64,000 nt of DNA. Source: Mogibacterium diversum_A (GTDB taxonomy: Bacteria > Bacillota > Clostridia > Peptostreptococcales > Anaerovoracaceae). The stretch lies in assembly GCF_938028775.1 (NCBI RefSeq), contig NZ_CALIZG010000022.1:30181-94180 (forward strand), in the 5' to 3' direction. This document shows, one piece after another, positions 18,441 to 27,859 of the stretch. A program made the translations under genes and the position numbers. How positions within the stretch are numbered: the stretch's first letter is position 1; each line of letters begins with the position of its first letter. The notes beneath the pieces are model-generated. The model was not told the DNA's origin. It saw only the letters and a program-made list of their open reading frames with translations, and did no database searches.

Positions 18441-21400
18441 ATGAAAAACTTTATTAAAAAGTTTTCAACTATGGTCCTTTCGGTTGCAATGCTGATGACG
18501 AGCGGAGTTGTTTTACCGAGCGTTTCAGCTGCTAATTTCAAACCGATAATCGAAGGATCAAAGTGGACATCATCTGATACTGTAACTGTTACATTTAGCG
18601 ACAATGTTACATTAGCTGATGATGCAAAAGAAAAGGTTGTTTTGACAAACTACGGACAGGAAACCCCATTGGACGCTTCAGATGAGGTAACCGCTAGTGG
18701 AAAGAATGTCAAGATTAAACTAGCAGGGGGATATAAGTACTATAGCGGTCTAAAATTCAAGGCAGGAGCTTTGAAGTCAGCAGATGGAACTCCTACAACT
18801 AGTGATGTAGTTGGTTATTCTATTTCTTTAGATAAGGGAATAACATCACTAAGTGTTGCTGATAAGAATGTTCCGGCAGCAGGAAAGACCGTGAACGTTC
18901 AGGTTACTGGTAAGAACCTTGACTTTGGGGAGCCTATCAACCTAAAGGTATATGCTGGTTCAACAAAGACCAATATCGAGGCAAAGCTAGTTGCGACAAG
19001 CAATACAACAGGAACTATCAAGCTTGTGATTCCTGAAAATACAAGTACAGACTCGATAACATATAAGATTAAGAAGCAGAAGGGCTATACTTTCAGCTAT
19101 GAGGATGTTGACGCATCATTCTCGCTTGTACAGGCAGGAAAGTCAGGATCTTCTACACCTGGAACAGGTGTGACACCAGTTGCTCCAACTGAGGTAAAGG
19201 TTAACTCTGTAAGCTATGACAAGACATCACTAGACTCAAACGGCGGAGCAGTAGTTGCAGAGCTAAGCGGTGTTGGATTTACTCAGGTAGATGCTCTTAA
19301 GGCAAAGGTTTATAAAGTTAATCCAGAGGGTACTGTGGATGATGCACTGCTTCCTACACAGGTTGAAGTAGTTGATGACACACACGCTAAGGTAAAGTTT
19401 ACGCTTCCTACAAATAGCAGCACATCAACGCTTTCTTACGCTCTAAGAGTAGCAACTAAAGGAAATGTAAATTATTCTGCAATTAAAGATATGTCCAATC
19501 AGGAACAGCTATTAACTGTTGCGGCGAAGGCGCAGGAGCAGACAGGTGATACCTCTGCTATTCCAGCAGGAGCAAAGACATTTGCGCTAGATATCGATGA
19601 TTGGTCGGCTTATAACATGGGAGATGGTCAGTTTAACGTTATATTTAAGAAACCAGTTTCTCTAAACAGCCAGATGGATATCAAGAAATTCATCTACTTT
19701 TCCGATAGAGGAAGCAAAAAGGTTGAGCTCACCGATAACGACACAGTAACATTAGAGGGAAATGTTCTAACTATTCAGCTTGCTGATAAGGACAAGAAGG
19801 TGCCTTCATATCTAATGTTCAAGGCAGGCGCTCTTAAGAATGATAAGGGTGCATACCTAAAATACAAGATGGATGGCACAGGAGAGCACTTCCGTTATAT
19901 TACAGATGGAGCACACGTTGATTCGATGGAATTTAATAAGATTACATTCGATTCGAACGGAGGACATCTCGTAGCGACTATTAAGGGTCACAATCTAAAG
20001 AACAACGTAGCAGGACTTCCTGAGTTCAATGTAAATGTCGCTAAGAATGACGTTACACTCAGTGACGTTACACCATACAACCTCACTGTTAATGTGAAGA
20101 GCAACACTGAGGCAGTTGTAACTGCTGATTTACCAGCAAATGCAACAGATAGAACCGAGTCATACAGAATCATCCCTGTAATATATGGCAGACAGATTTA
20201 TTCGACATATATAAAGGGATACGATATAGTCTCCGTTCTACCTGCAGGAAAGAACTCTGCAGACAAGACGCTATCTACAGTTATGGTAAGCGGAGCAAGT
20301 GATGAAAACCCTGCTCCAGAAATCTACGAAGTAGACGTTAAGAGTCACAACGTATCACTCAAGATAAATGCTGTTCTCCGTGGAACTAATCTTGATGCCA
20401 AGAAGATGAAGGTCAAGGTTGTTGACGAAAACGGAACAGAGTGGCCAGCTAAGCCAGTATATGAGTGCGGAGCAACTTACAGATGGCAGTGGAGCAACAT
20501 GTACCTTCCAAATGTACCTTCAAAGAACGAACAGCACATCGAGCTTCTCGTTCCTCGTGCACTTGGTATGAATCATACATTTACACTAACATTCGCACCA
20601 GATGGGGAGAACTTTGACGAGAACCTCAAGGCAACTGTAATCGTAAGAAATGATGGCATAATAGATACTTCTAATGCTGCATTCAACATGGATGACTACA
20701 CTAAGCTGAGAACCATCACAGTTAATTACGTTGATAAGAACGGAAACAAGATTGCTGAACCAAAGCATGTAAAGGCATACGGAATCCATGAGCTATACGC
20801 ACTTGGACTAACTGCAAAGGAAATCGACGGTTATAAGCTAGTTAAAGCAGATCCAGATAAGGCTCTGCTAGACGCAATGCTTGCAACACCAGATTCACTG
20901 GAGGATGGAAGACTAAATGGTGCAACTGTATTCGTAAAGGCATTCCCTTACAATACAATTACATACACTTACGAGAAGACTGCTACTCCAGCGCCAGTTG
21001 CTACAGGGTATAACTTCACAGTTGGTAAGGACGCCGTATGGAGTGCTGGAGATCTTGGATTCAAGATTGAGAATACAGAAGTAGACAAGAATGCTGCTGG
21101 AGACAAAGTGTTTGACAGATTCCAGGGAATCGAAGTTGATGGACAGACTGTAGATCCTTCAAACTACGAAGCAAAGGCTGGAAGCGTTGTCCTAACACTA
21201 AGAGAGAGCTATATCAGAAGCCTTGGTAATGGAAGACACTCAATCAAAGCTAAGTTCAGAGGTGGAGAGTCTGCATCTACAAGCTTCTCTGTAACAAGAG
21301 CAGGTGCTGGATCGAGCGTAAGCTCAAGACCTGGAGCAGGTGCTGGTGCAGCATCAAGACCAGGAATGTCTAGAGTTGGTGCTGTGCACAGAAATGTGGT

Positions 21401-21503
21401 TAAGACTGGCGACAGTTCAAATGCATTTACATATGCTCTAGTTCTTGTTCTCGCAGGTGCAGCTCTTGCAGGAGTTGTTTCCTACAGAAGAAAGAGAGCG
21501 TAG
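18441..21503 (+). CDS. Large wall-anchored surface protein with MucBP-like domain and VVKTGD signal
   Basis: A 1020-residue paralog of the protein at 15363. The signal peptides match closely (MKNFIKKFSTMVLSVAML, ending SVSAANF). It has five or six beta-sandwich domains, with repeated openings such as VNSVSYDKTSLDSNGG and MEFNKITFDSNGG. A MucBP-like domain lies near residues 755-850 (RTITVNYVDKNGNKIAEPK). The shared C-terminal module follows (VWSAGDLGFKIEN to GRHSIKAKFRGG), then a Gly/Ser/Ala linker and VVKTGD, a membrane helix and SYRRKRA. The MucBP-like part hints at mucin or glycan binding; this is inference. Confidence 0.82.
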   Translation: MKNFIKKFSTMVLSVAMLMTSGVVLPSVSAANFKPIIEGSKWTSSDTVTVTFSDNVTLADDAKEKVVLTNYGQETPLDASDEVTASGKNVKIKLAGGYKYYSGLKFKAGALKSADGTPTTSDVVGYSISLDKGITSLSVADKNVPAAGKTVNVQVTGKNLDFGEPINLKVYAGSTKTNIEAKLVATSNTTGTIKLVIPENTSTDSITYKIKKQKGYTFSYEDVDASFSLVQAGKSGSSTPGTGVTPVAPTEVKVNSVSYDKTSLDSNGGAVVAELSGVGFTQVDALKAKVYKVNPEGTVDDALLPTQVEVVDDTHAKVKFTLPTNSSTSTLSYALRVATKGNVNYSAIKDMSNQEQLLTVAAKAQEQTGDTSAIPAGAKTFALDIDDWSAYNMGDGQFNVIFKKPVSLNSQMDIKKFIYFSDRGSKKVELTDNDTVTLEGNVLTIQLADKDKKVPSYLMFKAGALKNDKGAYLKYKMDGTGEHFRYITDGAHVDSMEFNKITFDSNGGHLVATIKGHNLKNNVAGLPEFNVNVAKNDVTLSDVTPYNLTVNVKSNTEAVVTADLPANATDRTESYRIIPVIYGRQIYSTYIKGYDIVSVLPAGKNSADKTLSTVMVSGASDENPAPEIYEVDVKSHNVSLKINAVLRGTNLDAKKMKVKVVDENGTEWPAKPVYECGATYRWQWSNMYLPNVPSKNEQHIELLVPRALGMNHTFTLTFAPDGENFDENLKATVIVRNDGIIDTSNAAFNMDDYTKLRTITVNYVDKNGNKIAEPKHVKAYGIHELYALGLTAKEIDGYKLVKADPDKALLDAMLATPDSLEDGRLNGATVFVKAFPYNTITYTYEKTATPAPVATGYNFTVGKDAVWSAGDLGFKIENTEVDKNAAGDKVFDRFQGIEVDGQTVDPSNYEAKAGSVVLTLRESYIRSLGNGRHSIKAKFRGGESASTSFSVTRAGAGSSVSSRPGAGAGAASRPGMSRVGAVHRNVVKTGDSSNAFTYALVLVLAGAALAGVVSYRRKRA

Positions 21504-21584
21504 TATACTACGAAACTTACTGATCTATAATGCTATTTAGGTTAGTAAAAGACTAAAAATTTCTTAATAATGTGATCAAATATT

Positions 21585-21618
21585 TGCTTCGCCCCTTAAT
21601 GGGGCGAGGCATTTTTTT
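21585..21618 (+). terminator. Terminator after the large surface-protein gene
   Basis: GC-rich stem TGCTTCGCCCC / GGGGCGAGGCA with one T-G pair, a small loop and a run of seven T. Confidence 0.95.
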
Positions 21619-21681
21619 ATTGCTAGTAGCAGGTCAAGATAATATACTGTTATTGTATACACAAAGATCAAAGGAGCTGAA

Positions 21682-23013
21682 ATGAATCACTATCTAGATA
21701 AACACAAGAACGTGCTTGCGATTGCGCTTGTTATATCAGTCGCGGCGCAGATAAACATAGATGCGCCCAAGGTAGCACCAGGATTCGTGTTCGCCATAGA
21801 TGTAATCGTTCTTAATCTGTTCATTTTTTGCTTTTCAGATAAATATTCTGCTATGCAAATAGCTCTCATCTCTGCAGTTTTTTCTCCGACGTTCCGTTTT
21901 ATTACGTCGATGAGCGCAGGTATGACTTTCAAGGAAAATGCGTTAAATTGTTTTCCTGATGCCATTTTCTTTATTACGTATGGTCTTATAATGACGATAT
22001 GCCTTGTGGTATATAGAGACAAGAAAGTTCCGTTAATGTACTTTGGTATCTCGATTTTCGTAGCTGATTTTGTGGGAAATGCATCAGAAGTGTACGTGCT
22101 GTCTTTGATAAGAAATGGGAATTTCATATCAACAGATATGTTTAATACACTAATGATTATAGCGATGGCGAGGACAGGAATAGCGCTCGCAATAATTCTC
22201 AGTATGGAGTATTACACAAAGGTGCAGACGGAGCGTTCGCATAATCGCAAGATTCAATTCATGGTGGATCAAAGTGTAACTATATCTGATGAGATGAGAT
22301 TTATACTCAACAATAAGGAGGATGTAGAGCGCGTCCTCAAAGAGGCATACGCTCTACATACTGACATGAAGGAGGCAGGGATTTCTGATGAGTTCACGAG
22401 ACGCGCTCTCGAAATAGCTAGAGGGACACATGAGATTAAAGGCTGCTATCAAGAGATTCTAGATACGCTAGACAACCTAAATAGAAATTCTCAAGGTGAG
22501 CCAGATCTTCTGATGTCGGAAATCTTGAAGTTCATGAAGAGTAATGTCTTGAAGACTGCATTAACCAAGCATATGAATGTGAAGTTTGATATAGATCAGC
22601 GCATAGATTTCAAAGTCAAGGAGAGCTACAAGACGATTTCGGTTCTAAGGAATCTTACGGTTAATGCGCTAGAAGCATTTGAAGGCTCTGATGGAGAGAT
22701 TAGAGTAATGGCTACCTGGTGCAGACACAGCAGCCTAGGACCGTGTCACCGTATTGAAGTCGAAGATAATGGCCCTGGAATCGATGAGGCGGATATCGAA
22801 ACAATATTTCTTCCAGGGTATTCTACCAAGATGAACATGGACACAGGAATTGTGCAGCGAGGACTTGGACTCTCGCTTGTACGAGACTATGTAGAGAATG
22901 ACTTCGGTGGCAGAATCAAAGTTAAGAATCGAAAAGAAGGTGGTACTAGATTCGTAATCGAGATACCACCGGGAAATTTTGAGGAGGAAACCAGATGGAT
23001 TTTTACATCCTAG
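21682..23013 (+). CDS. Membrane sensor histidine kinase, GlnK/YcbA-like
   Basis: A 443-residue kinase. Residues 1-175 hold five or six membrane helices with no sizeable outside domain. The phosphorylation site is probably H250 in GTHEIKGCYQEI. The C-terminal GHKL ATPase domain shows N-box LRNLTVNALEAFEG, G1 VEDNGPGID and G2 RGLGLSLVRDYVE. This layout and the YcbB-type partner match B. subtilis GlnK-GlnL, which senses glutamine; the signal here is unknown. The gene ends 19 bases inside the regulator gene, so they are translationally coupled. Confidence 0.85.
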   Translation: MNHYLDKHKNVLAIALVISVAAQINIDAPKVAPGFVFAIDVIVLNLFIFCFSDKYSAMQIALISAVFSPTFRFITSMSAGMTFKENALNCFPDAIFFITYGLIMTICLVVYRDKKVPLMYFGISIFVADFVGNASEVYVLSLIRNGNFISTDMFNTLMIIAMARTGIALAIILSMEYYTKVQTERSHNRKIQFMVDQSVTISDEMRFILNNKEDVERVLKEAYALHTDMKEAGISDEFTRRALEIARGTHEIKGCYQEILDTLDNLNRNSQGEPDLLMSEILKFMKSNVLKTALTKHMNVKFDIDQRIDFKVKESYKTISVLRNLTVNALEAFEGSDGEIRVMATWCRHSSLGPCHRIEVEDNGPGIDEADIETIFLPGYSTKMNMDTGIVQRGLGLSLVRDYVENDFGGRIKVKNRKEGGTRFVIEIPPGNFEEETRWIFTS

Positions 23014-23852
23014 ATGACGATATAGCGGTTGTAAAAACGCTGAAACACATAATTACGGAGAGGAAAATCGGTACAGTTATCGGATATAACACCGATGTTG
23101 AGTGTGCGATTGAGGATATAAAAGAAGAAAATCCATCGATAATAATGGTGGATTTCATGATGAAAGAGATGGACGGAATCACCTTTATTAAGGAAGTTAA
23201 AAAGTTCAATCGCGAGGTGGCATTTATCATGATCTCTAAATTATCCGATAAGTCTCTAGTAAATCAGGCTTATGATGCAGGAGTCGAGTTCTTCGTAAGC
23301 AAGCCGATTAACGTGTTAGAGATTGAACGCGTGTGCCAGAACATAATTGAGAGAATAAGGCTCAAGAAAGTTGTGGATAACATTCAAAATGTATTCATGG
23401 AGGTTAATAATTCTAGCGACGGGGTACAAGCTAAGAGGGAATTGACCGCTGAAAGGAAGCAAAACTGGCTAGATGTTCTGCTCGGATCGCTTGGCATACT
23501 TGGGGAAAAAGGAACTAACGATATACGCAAGATTTACGCGTGCATGGAGAAGAGCAATAGTGCATATTCTAAGCATATTTTAGGTGACGTTGCTCGATCA
23601 CTTGGAGATAGCGAAAAAAATGTTGAACAACGAGTAAGAAGGGCTCTTAAAAAAGCGTTAAGTAATGTTGCGGCAGCAAAGATTGATATGGTTCAGGACG
23701 ATATTCAGATATATGCAAAATATGTATTTGATCATCTTTCTATCAAAATGGAAGTCAACTTTCAAGAAGGACTTTCGCCAGCAGGAGGGCGAGTTAGTAT
23801 CTCGAAGTTCATGGATGGGCTTAATGTATATCGGGACTTTATTGAGGAATAA
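22995..23852 (+). CDS. Response regulator with YcbB-type output domain (GlnL-like)
   Basis: A 285-residue regulator. The receiver domain (1-120) has acidic pocket LDDD (7-9), phospho-acceptor D53 in MVDFMMKEMDG and the conserved lysine in SKPI. After a linker, residues ~150-285 resemble the YcbB DNA-binding domain of B. subtilis GlnL (KNVEQRVRRALKKALSN). GAGGAGG sets the start inside the kinase gene. No glutaminase or glutamine transporter gene is adjacent; the EamA transporter downstream is the nearest candidate target. Confidence 0.85.
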   Translation: MDFYILDDDIAVVKTLKHIITERKIGTVIGYNTDVECAIEDIKEENPSIIMVDFMMKEMDGITFIKEVKKFNREVAFIMISKLSDKSLVNQAYDAGVEFFVSKPINVLEIERVCQNIIERIRLKKVVDNIQNVFMEVNNSSDGVQAKRELTAERKQNWLDVLLGSLGILGEKGTNDIRKIYACMEKSNSAYSKHILGDVARSLGDSEKNVEQRVRRALKKALSNVAAAKIDMVQDDIQIYAKYVFDHLSIKMEVNFQEGLSPAGGRVSISKFMDGLNVYRDFIEE

Positions 23853-23898
23853 ATTTTGCGAATAAAAGAAAAATAATTAAAAAACATGTATTATAATA

Positions 23899-23936
23899 AA
23901 CTTGCGGAATCTTTATGAGGTTCTGTGAGTTTTTTT
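23899..23936 (+). terminator. Terminator after the response regulator
   Basis: AACTTGCGGAATC pairs with GGTTCTGTGAGTT through several G-T pairs, followed by seven T. Confidence 0.75.
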
Positions 23937-24004
23937 GAAGTCATACTGACAAGATAATAACGAAATTATTTCTAGTAAAGTAAAGACATGAAAGGAGTTG
24001 TCTT

Positions 24005-24919
24005 ATGCAGAAGTCAGGTAGCATTAAAGGTAAACTTTTACTACTATTTATCGCGGTTGCATGGGGAAGTTCGATGGTAGTCATTAAAGGCTCTACGGAC
24101 TTTATCCCACCAGGTATGCTTCTTGCACTACGTTTTACGATTGCAAGTGTCATACTAGCTCTTATTTATCGCAAGCAGCTTAAGCTTATAGATAAAGATT
24201 ATATCAAGGCGGGTATTTTCATCGGCGTATGCTTATTCTGTGCATACTTCACGCAGACTATCGGAGTTATGCTTGAGATGCCTGGAAAGAGCCACTTCCT
24301 CTCATCCGCATACTGCGTATTTGTACCGTTTATCGGATGGATAGTTCTTAGAGAAAAACCAAAGATGTACCACATCGTTGCTGCGACAATGTGTGCAGTC
24401 GGCATCATATTCGTATCGGTTGCAGGAACATTTAGCATCAGCTTTGGCGATAGTATCTCAATTCTAAGCTCACTGTTCTGGGCTGCTCAGATTATCGCTA
24501 TTGCTAAGTGGGGTAAGGATAAGGATCCAGGAATCATCACAATGCTACAGTTCATAGTATCTGCAGTCTTGGCATGGGGATTCACCTTAACACAGGAACA
24601 TCTCGGGAAAGTGCAGGTTAACGGAGAAGTAATCTTTGGAGTTCTTTACCTAGGTATAGTTTGTTCAGGACTTTGCTTCCTCTTCCAGACTATTTCACAG
24701 AAGACAGAGTCACCTACAAGTGTATCTATCATACTAAGCTTTGAGAACATCTTCGGCATAGTGTTCGGAATGGTATTCTTCAACGAGACGATGACTGTGA
24801 ATAAGGCTATAGGATTCGTACTCATGTTTGCCGCTATTCTAATCGCAGAACTACAGCCAAGCTTCCTAAAGAGCAAGGCAGATAAGGCAAGAGAAGCGCA
24901 AGAAGAACAGACTGCGTAA
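24005..24919 (+). CDS. EamA-family (DMT superfamily) transporter
   Basis: A 304-residue inner-membrane protein with ten predicted helices formed by two EamA repeats (each ~140 residues), the usual drug/metabolite transporter layout. Family segments include LFIAVAWGSSMVVIKG near the N-terminus and SFENIFGIVFGMVFFNE in the second repeat. Substrate cannot be read from sequence; relatives export amino acids or metabolites. GAAAGGAG gives the start. Confidence 0.88.
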   Translation: MQKSGSIKGKLLLLFIAVAWGSSMVVIKGSTDFIPPGMLLALRFTIASVILALIYRKQLKLIDKDYIKAGIFIGVCLFCAYFTQTIGVMLEMPGKSHFLSSAYCVFVPFIGWIVLREKPKMYHIVAATMCAVGIIFVSVAGTFSISFGDSISILSSLFWAAQIIAIAKWGKDKDPGIITMLQFIVSAVLAWGFTLTQEHLGKVQVNGEVIFGVLYLGIVCSGLCFLFQTISQKTESPTSVSIILSFENIFGIVFGMVFFNETMTVNKAIGFVLMFAAILIAELQPSFLKSKADKAREAQEEQTA

Positions 24920-25045
24920 ACTCGTAAAAGTAACGTGATAATACATATTATTGCGCATTATCGAACATTATCGAGTAAAATCGTAGAACTGTACATGTTA
25001 AAATAATCGTTATTATCAAAAATCAGATGTACAAGGAGACTGATT

Positions 25046-26143
25046 ATGGCATTCGAACTAAAAAAATATACGCATCCAGATTTCGCTGAGCAGAAATTTA
25101 TTGATTCACCAGATTGCAGACTTGAGGAAGCACCTAAGGATGGTGTAGTTCCATTTGACTTCCACGCACTAAGTATTTTCCCTGAGTACTTCAAGATCAA
25201 CGGAGAATGGTTGCTCTGTGAAGAGAGCAGAATGGACACAGTTCCAGTATACGATGGCGGAAAGGTACTCGCTCTAGAGGCAAGAAGAGTTAAGAAAGGA
25301 CAACTTGTAGTTTGCGGACGTACAGAGTGCTGCGAGGAAGGAATCTACATGCACGCCGATGGATTCAATGAAAACACAGGCGTAAAGGCAGATACATTTG
25401 CATTTAGAACAGGACGTTCGAGAGAGACTGCATTTTCCAAGGATTTCGACGAAATCGTTGAGCTACTGAAGCACGAGAAGGATAACGGGAAGGTTGTTTG
25501 GGTTATGGGACCTGCTTTCTCGTTCGATATCAAGGCTAGAAGAGCTCTTTCGGCACTCATCGAAAATGGATATGCTCATGCAGTTCTAGCAGGAAATGCT
25601 CTAGCTTCTCATGACCTTGAAGGTGCGTATATGCAGACAGCTTTAGGGCAGAATATCTATACGCAGGAGAACGTGCCAAATGGTCACTATAACCACCTAG
25701 ACTTGATCAACAGAGTAAGAGCTGCTGGATCTATGAAAGCATTTGTTGAGCAGGAGAATCTAGATAATGGCGTAATGACAGCGGCTATCAAGAATGATGT
25801 TCCTATAGTGCTCGGTGGTTCAATCCGTGATGATGGACCTCTTCCAGAGGTGTACGGAGATTGCTACGATGCACAGGACGCTATGAGAGCGCATGTTAGC
25901 AAAGCGACGACTGTAATTACAATGGCTACAATGCTTCATTCAATCGCTGTTGGTAACATGACACCAAGCTTCCGCGTGCTAGAGGATGGAACAATTCGTC
26001 AGACATATTTCTACGTTTGCGATGCATCTGAATTTGTAGTAAATAAGCTGGCTGATAGAGGATCCCTCTCTTCGAAGGGTATCATAACAAATGCACAGGA
26101 CTTCATCTGCAATATCGCCGACGGTCTTGGATTAAAGTACTAA
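25046..26143 (+). CDS. Archaeal-type ornithine cyclodeaminase (LOR/SDH-region, TIGR00300-like)
   Basis: A 365-residue protein that I recognise as the LOR/SDH bifunctional-region family, whose archaeal and cyanobacterial members convert ornithine to proline and ammonia using NAD. A small N-terminal LOR-type domain (to ~130) is followed by a Rossmann-like domain with LAGNALASHDLEGAY, NHLDLINRVRAAGS, VLGGSIRDDGPLPEV and TMLHSIAVGNMTPS, all typical. It is not the mu-crystallin-type cyclodeaminase of most bacteria. It may share a transcript with the DUF3842 gene ~195 bases on. Activity is inferred. Confidence 0.8.
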   Translation: MAFELKKYTHPDFAEQKFIDSPDCRLEEAPKDGVVPFDFHALSIFPEYFKINGEWLLCEESRMDTVPVYDGGKVLALEARRVKKGQLVVCGRTECCEEGIYMHADGFNENTGVKADTFAFRTGRSRETAFSKDFDEIVELLKHEKDNGKVVWVMGPAFSFDIKARRALSALIENGYAHAVLAGNALASHDLEGAYMQTALGQNIYTQENVPNGHYNHLDLINRVRAAGSMKAFVEQENLDNGVMTAAIKNDVPIVLGGSIRDDGPLPEVYGDCYDAQDAMRAHVSKATTVITMATMLHSIAVGNMTPSFRVLEDGTIRQTYFYVCDASEFVVNKLADRGSLSSKGIITNAQDFICNIADGLGLKY

Positions 26144-26275
26144 TAGTTTTTGTATAAAAGCATAATTAGTAGCAGCATAAAAGTACATAACAACACATAA
26201 CAAAGAAGATAATTCCATACAGACTCGCCTAATTGTGGTAACTTAGCTCGCCCCAGAAAAAAGCGCATTGAACTA

Positions 26276-26284
26276 TGTTATAAT
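26276..26284 (+). promoter_or_regulatory. Possible promoter before the DUF3842 gene
   Basis: TGTTATAAT is an extended -10 element about 55 bases before the gene. No good -35 is visible. The remaining ~195-base gap shows nothing else. Confidence 0.4.
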
Positions 26285-26338
26285 AATTATCGTCATTAGA
26301 GTGCATGAAGCACTTGATATAATAAGAGAGGCGATAAC

Positions 26339-26758
26339 ATGAATATACTAGTAATCGATGCGCAAGGTGGCGGCATAGGACGCCAGCTGGTAGCTAAGCT
26401 GATAGAGAGGATCCCAGAAGCAGATATAGTAGCTGTAGGGACCAATAGCATGGCAACGAATGCCATGCTTAAAGCAGGAGCGAAAAAAGCGGCGACAGGT
26501 GAGAATGCTATCAGGTACTGCGCATCGCAGGCAGAGATTATCACAGGACCAATTGGTATTCTTGTTGCTAATGCGATGCTTGGAGAGATATCTCCAGCCA
26601 TAGCGGAAAGCGTAGGTTCTAGCACCGCCCCGAAGGTGCTAATTCCGACTGCGCATTGTAACACCATAATTGCAGGCACTAAAGCGCTACCAGTAAAAGA
26701 TAGTATCGAAGATGCGGTCGAAAGAATCGTAAGAATCTATGGTGGCGACGACAATTAA
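26339..26758 (+). CDS. DUF3842 family protein
   Basis: A 139-residue protein matching the clostridial family DUF3842, whose function is unknown. Its N-terminus looks like a Rossmann nucleotide-binding turn (VIDAQGGGIGRQLV). GTNSMATNAMLKAGA, TGENAI and IIGPIGI-like segments follow, then a conserved-looking cysteine in TAHCNTI. A terminator separates it from the ABC transporter operon that leads to larE-larB, so a nickel connection is possible but unproven. Confidence 0.75.
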   Translation: MNILVIDAQGGGIGRQLVAKLIERIPEADIVAVGTNSMATNAMLKAGAKKAATGENAIRYCASQAEIITGPIGILVANAMLGEISPAIAESVGSSTAPKVLIPTAHCNTIIAGTKALPVKDSIEDAVERIVRIYGGDDN

Positions 26759-26788
26759 ATAGCCTTTATAAAACATTAACCAAGCCAA

Positions 26789-26831
26789 GAAGGCCGGATA
26801 GATTGCTGAAGCAATCATACCCGGTCTTTTT
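26789..26831 (+). terminator. Terminator after the DUF3842 gene
   Basis: Two-part stem: GATTGC/GCAATC with a TGAA loop, an internal loop, then GGCCGG/CCGGTC, followed by TTTTT. Confidence 0.8.
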
Positions 26832-26863
26832 ATACGCAAATTTACAGGAGTAACTATATTCAC

Positions 26864-27859
26864 ATGGATTATGAGAGAAAGAGCACATTTAAATATGCCC
26901 TATGCAGAATCGCCGAGATGATTCTCATATTGCTCATTCTCTCAATGATTGTGTTTGCGCTATCCCGTCTCTGTCCCGGGGATCCGCTCCGTTCGTGGTA
27001 CGGAGATGGTGTGGACAGAATGAGTGCGGCGCAAAAAACTGCTGCTCGTGAGAGTCTAGGCTTAGAGAAGTCGCTTCCAGTTCAGTACGGCATATGGCTT
27101 AAAGATCTAGCTCATGGGGAACTAGGATTATCGTACAAGTACAAGAGACCTGTTGCTGAGGTAATTTGTGACGTGCTCGCAAATACAATAGTATTTGGAT
27201 TAACAGCTTATATCATGACCTTCGTGCTGGCTTTTCGTCTCGGAAGATTGTCGGCGAAGCGAGAAGGTACGAAGCTCGATAGATTCATTTGCAAGGCAGG
27301 GGTAATATCGGGAAACATACCAGTATTCTTTTTATCTCTGATATGCATATTGATATTTGCGGTAAATCTCCGAATCTTGCCAACTGGAGGGGCTTACTCG
27401 TACGGGGCTGAAGGAAATCTCCTGGACAGAGCCTGGCACCTCGTACTGCCAGTATTTGTAATCGTTATAGGGCATCTGTGGTATTACTCGTATATGGTGC
27501 GAAATCTGCTACTCGAGGAAATGCGCAAAGAATACGTGCTGCTTCTCAAGGCAGAGGGAATGCCTCGCACTAAGGTAATCAATAATTACTGCATGAAGAA
27601 TATCCTGCCACCGATGATAACCATCATGGCAATCGCAGTTCCACATCTCCTTGGTGGGACATATGTCGTAGAGATGGTATTCGGCTATCCAGGGCTAGGA
27701 CGGCTCAGCTTCGAAAGCGCTCTATATAAGGATTACAACATGCTGATGGCGACAACACTTCTCACAGGAAGCGTGGTTGTGATCTCAAATTATCTTGCAC
27801 AGATAATAGGTGAGAAAATCGACCCGCGGATGCGTCATGAGGAGGGTTCGTATGAATAG
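26864..27859 (+). CDS. Nickel/peptide ABC transporter permease 1 (NikB/DppB type)
   Basis: A 331-residue permease with six predicted helices. It has the long N-terminal segment of the DppB/NikB family (LSRLCPGDPLRSWYG) and the EAA-like coupling loop (LLKAEGMPRTKVINNYCMKN). First gene of an operon: permease, permease, binding lipoprotein, fused ATPase, larE, larB. The family imports peptides, nickel or metallophores; the larE-larB neighbours favour nickel. A CAGGAG site lies 13 bases upstream, and the next gene overlaps by 8 bases. Confidence 0.85.
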   Translation: MDYERKSTFKYALCRIAEMILILLILSMIVFALSRLCPGDPLRSWYGDGVDRMSAAQKTAARESLGLEKSLPVQYGIWLKDLAHGELGLSYKYKRPVAEVICDVLANTIVFGLTAYIMTFVLAFRLGRLSAKREGTKLDRFICKAGVISGNIPVFFLSLICILIFAVNLRILPTGGAYSYGAEGNLLDRAWHLVLPVFVIVIGHLWYYSYMVRNLLLEEMRKEYVLLLKAEGMPRTKVINNYCMKNILPPMITIMAIAVPHLLGGTYVVEMVFGYPGLGRLSFESALYKDYNMLMATTLLTGSVVVISNYLAQIIGEKIDPRMRHEEGSYE

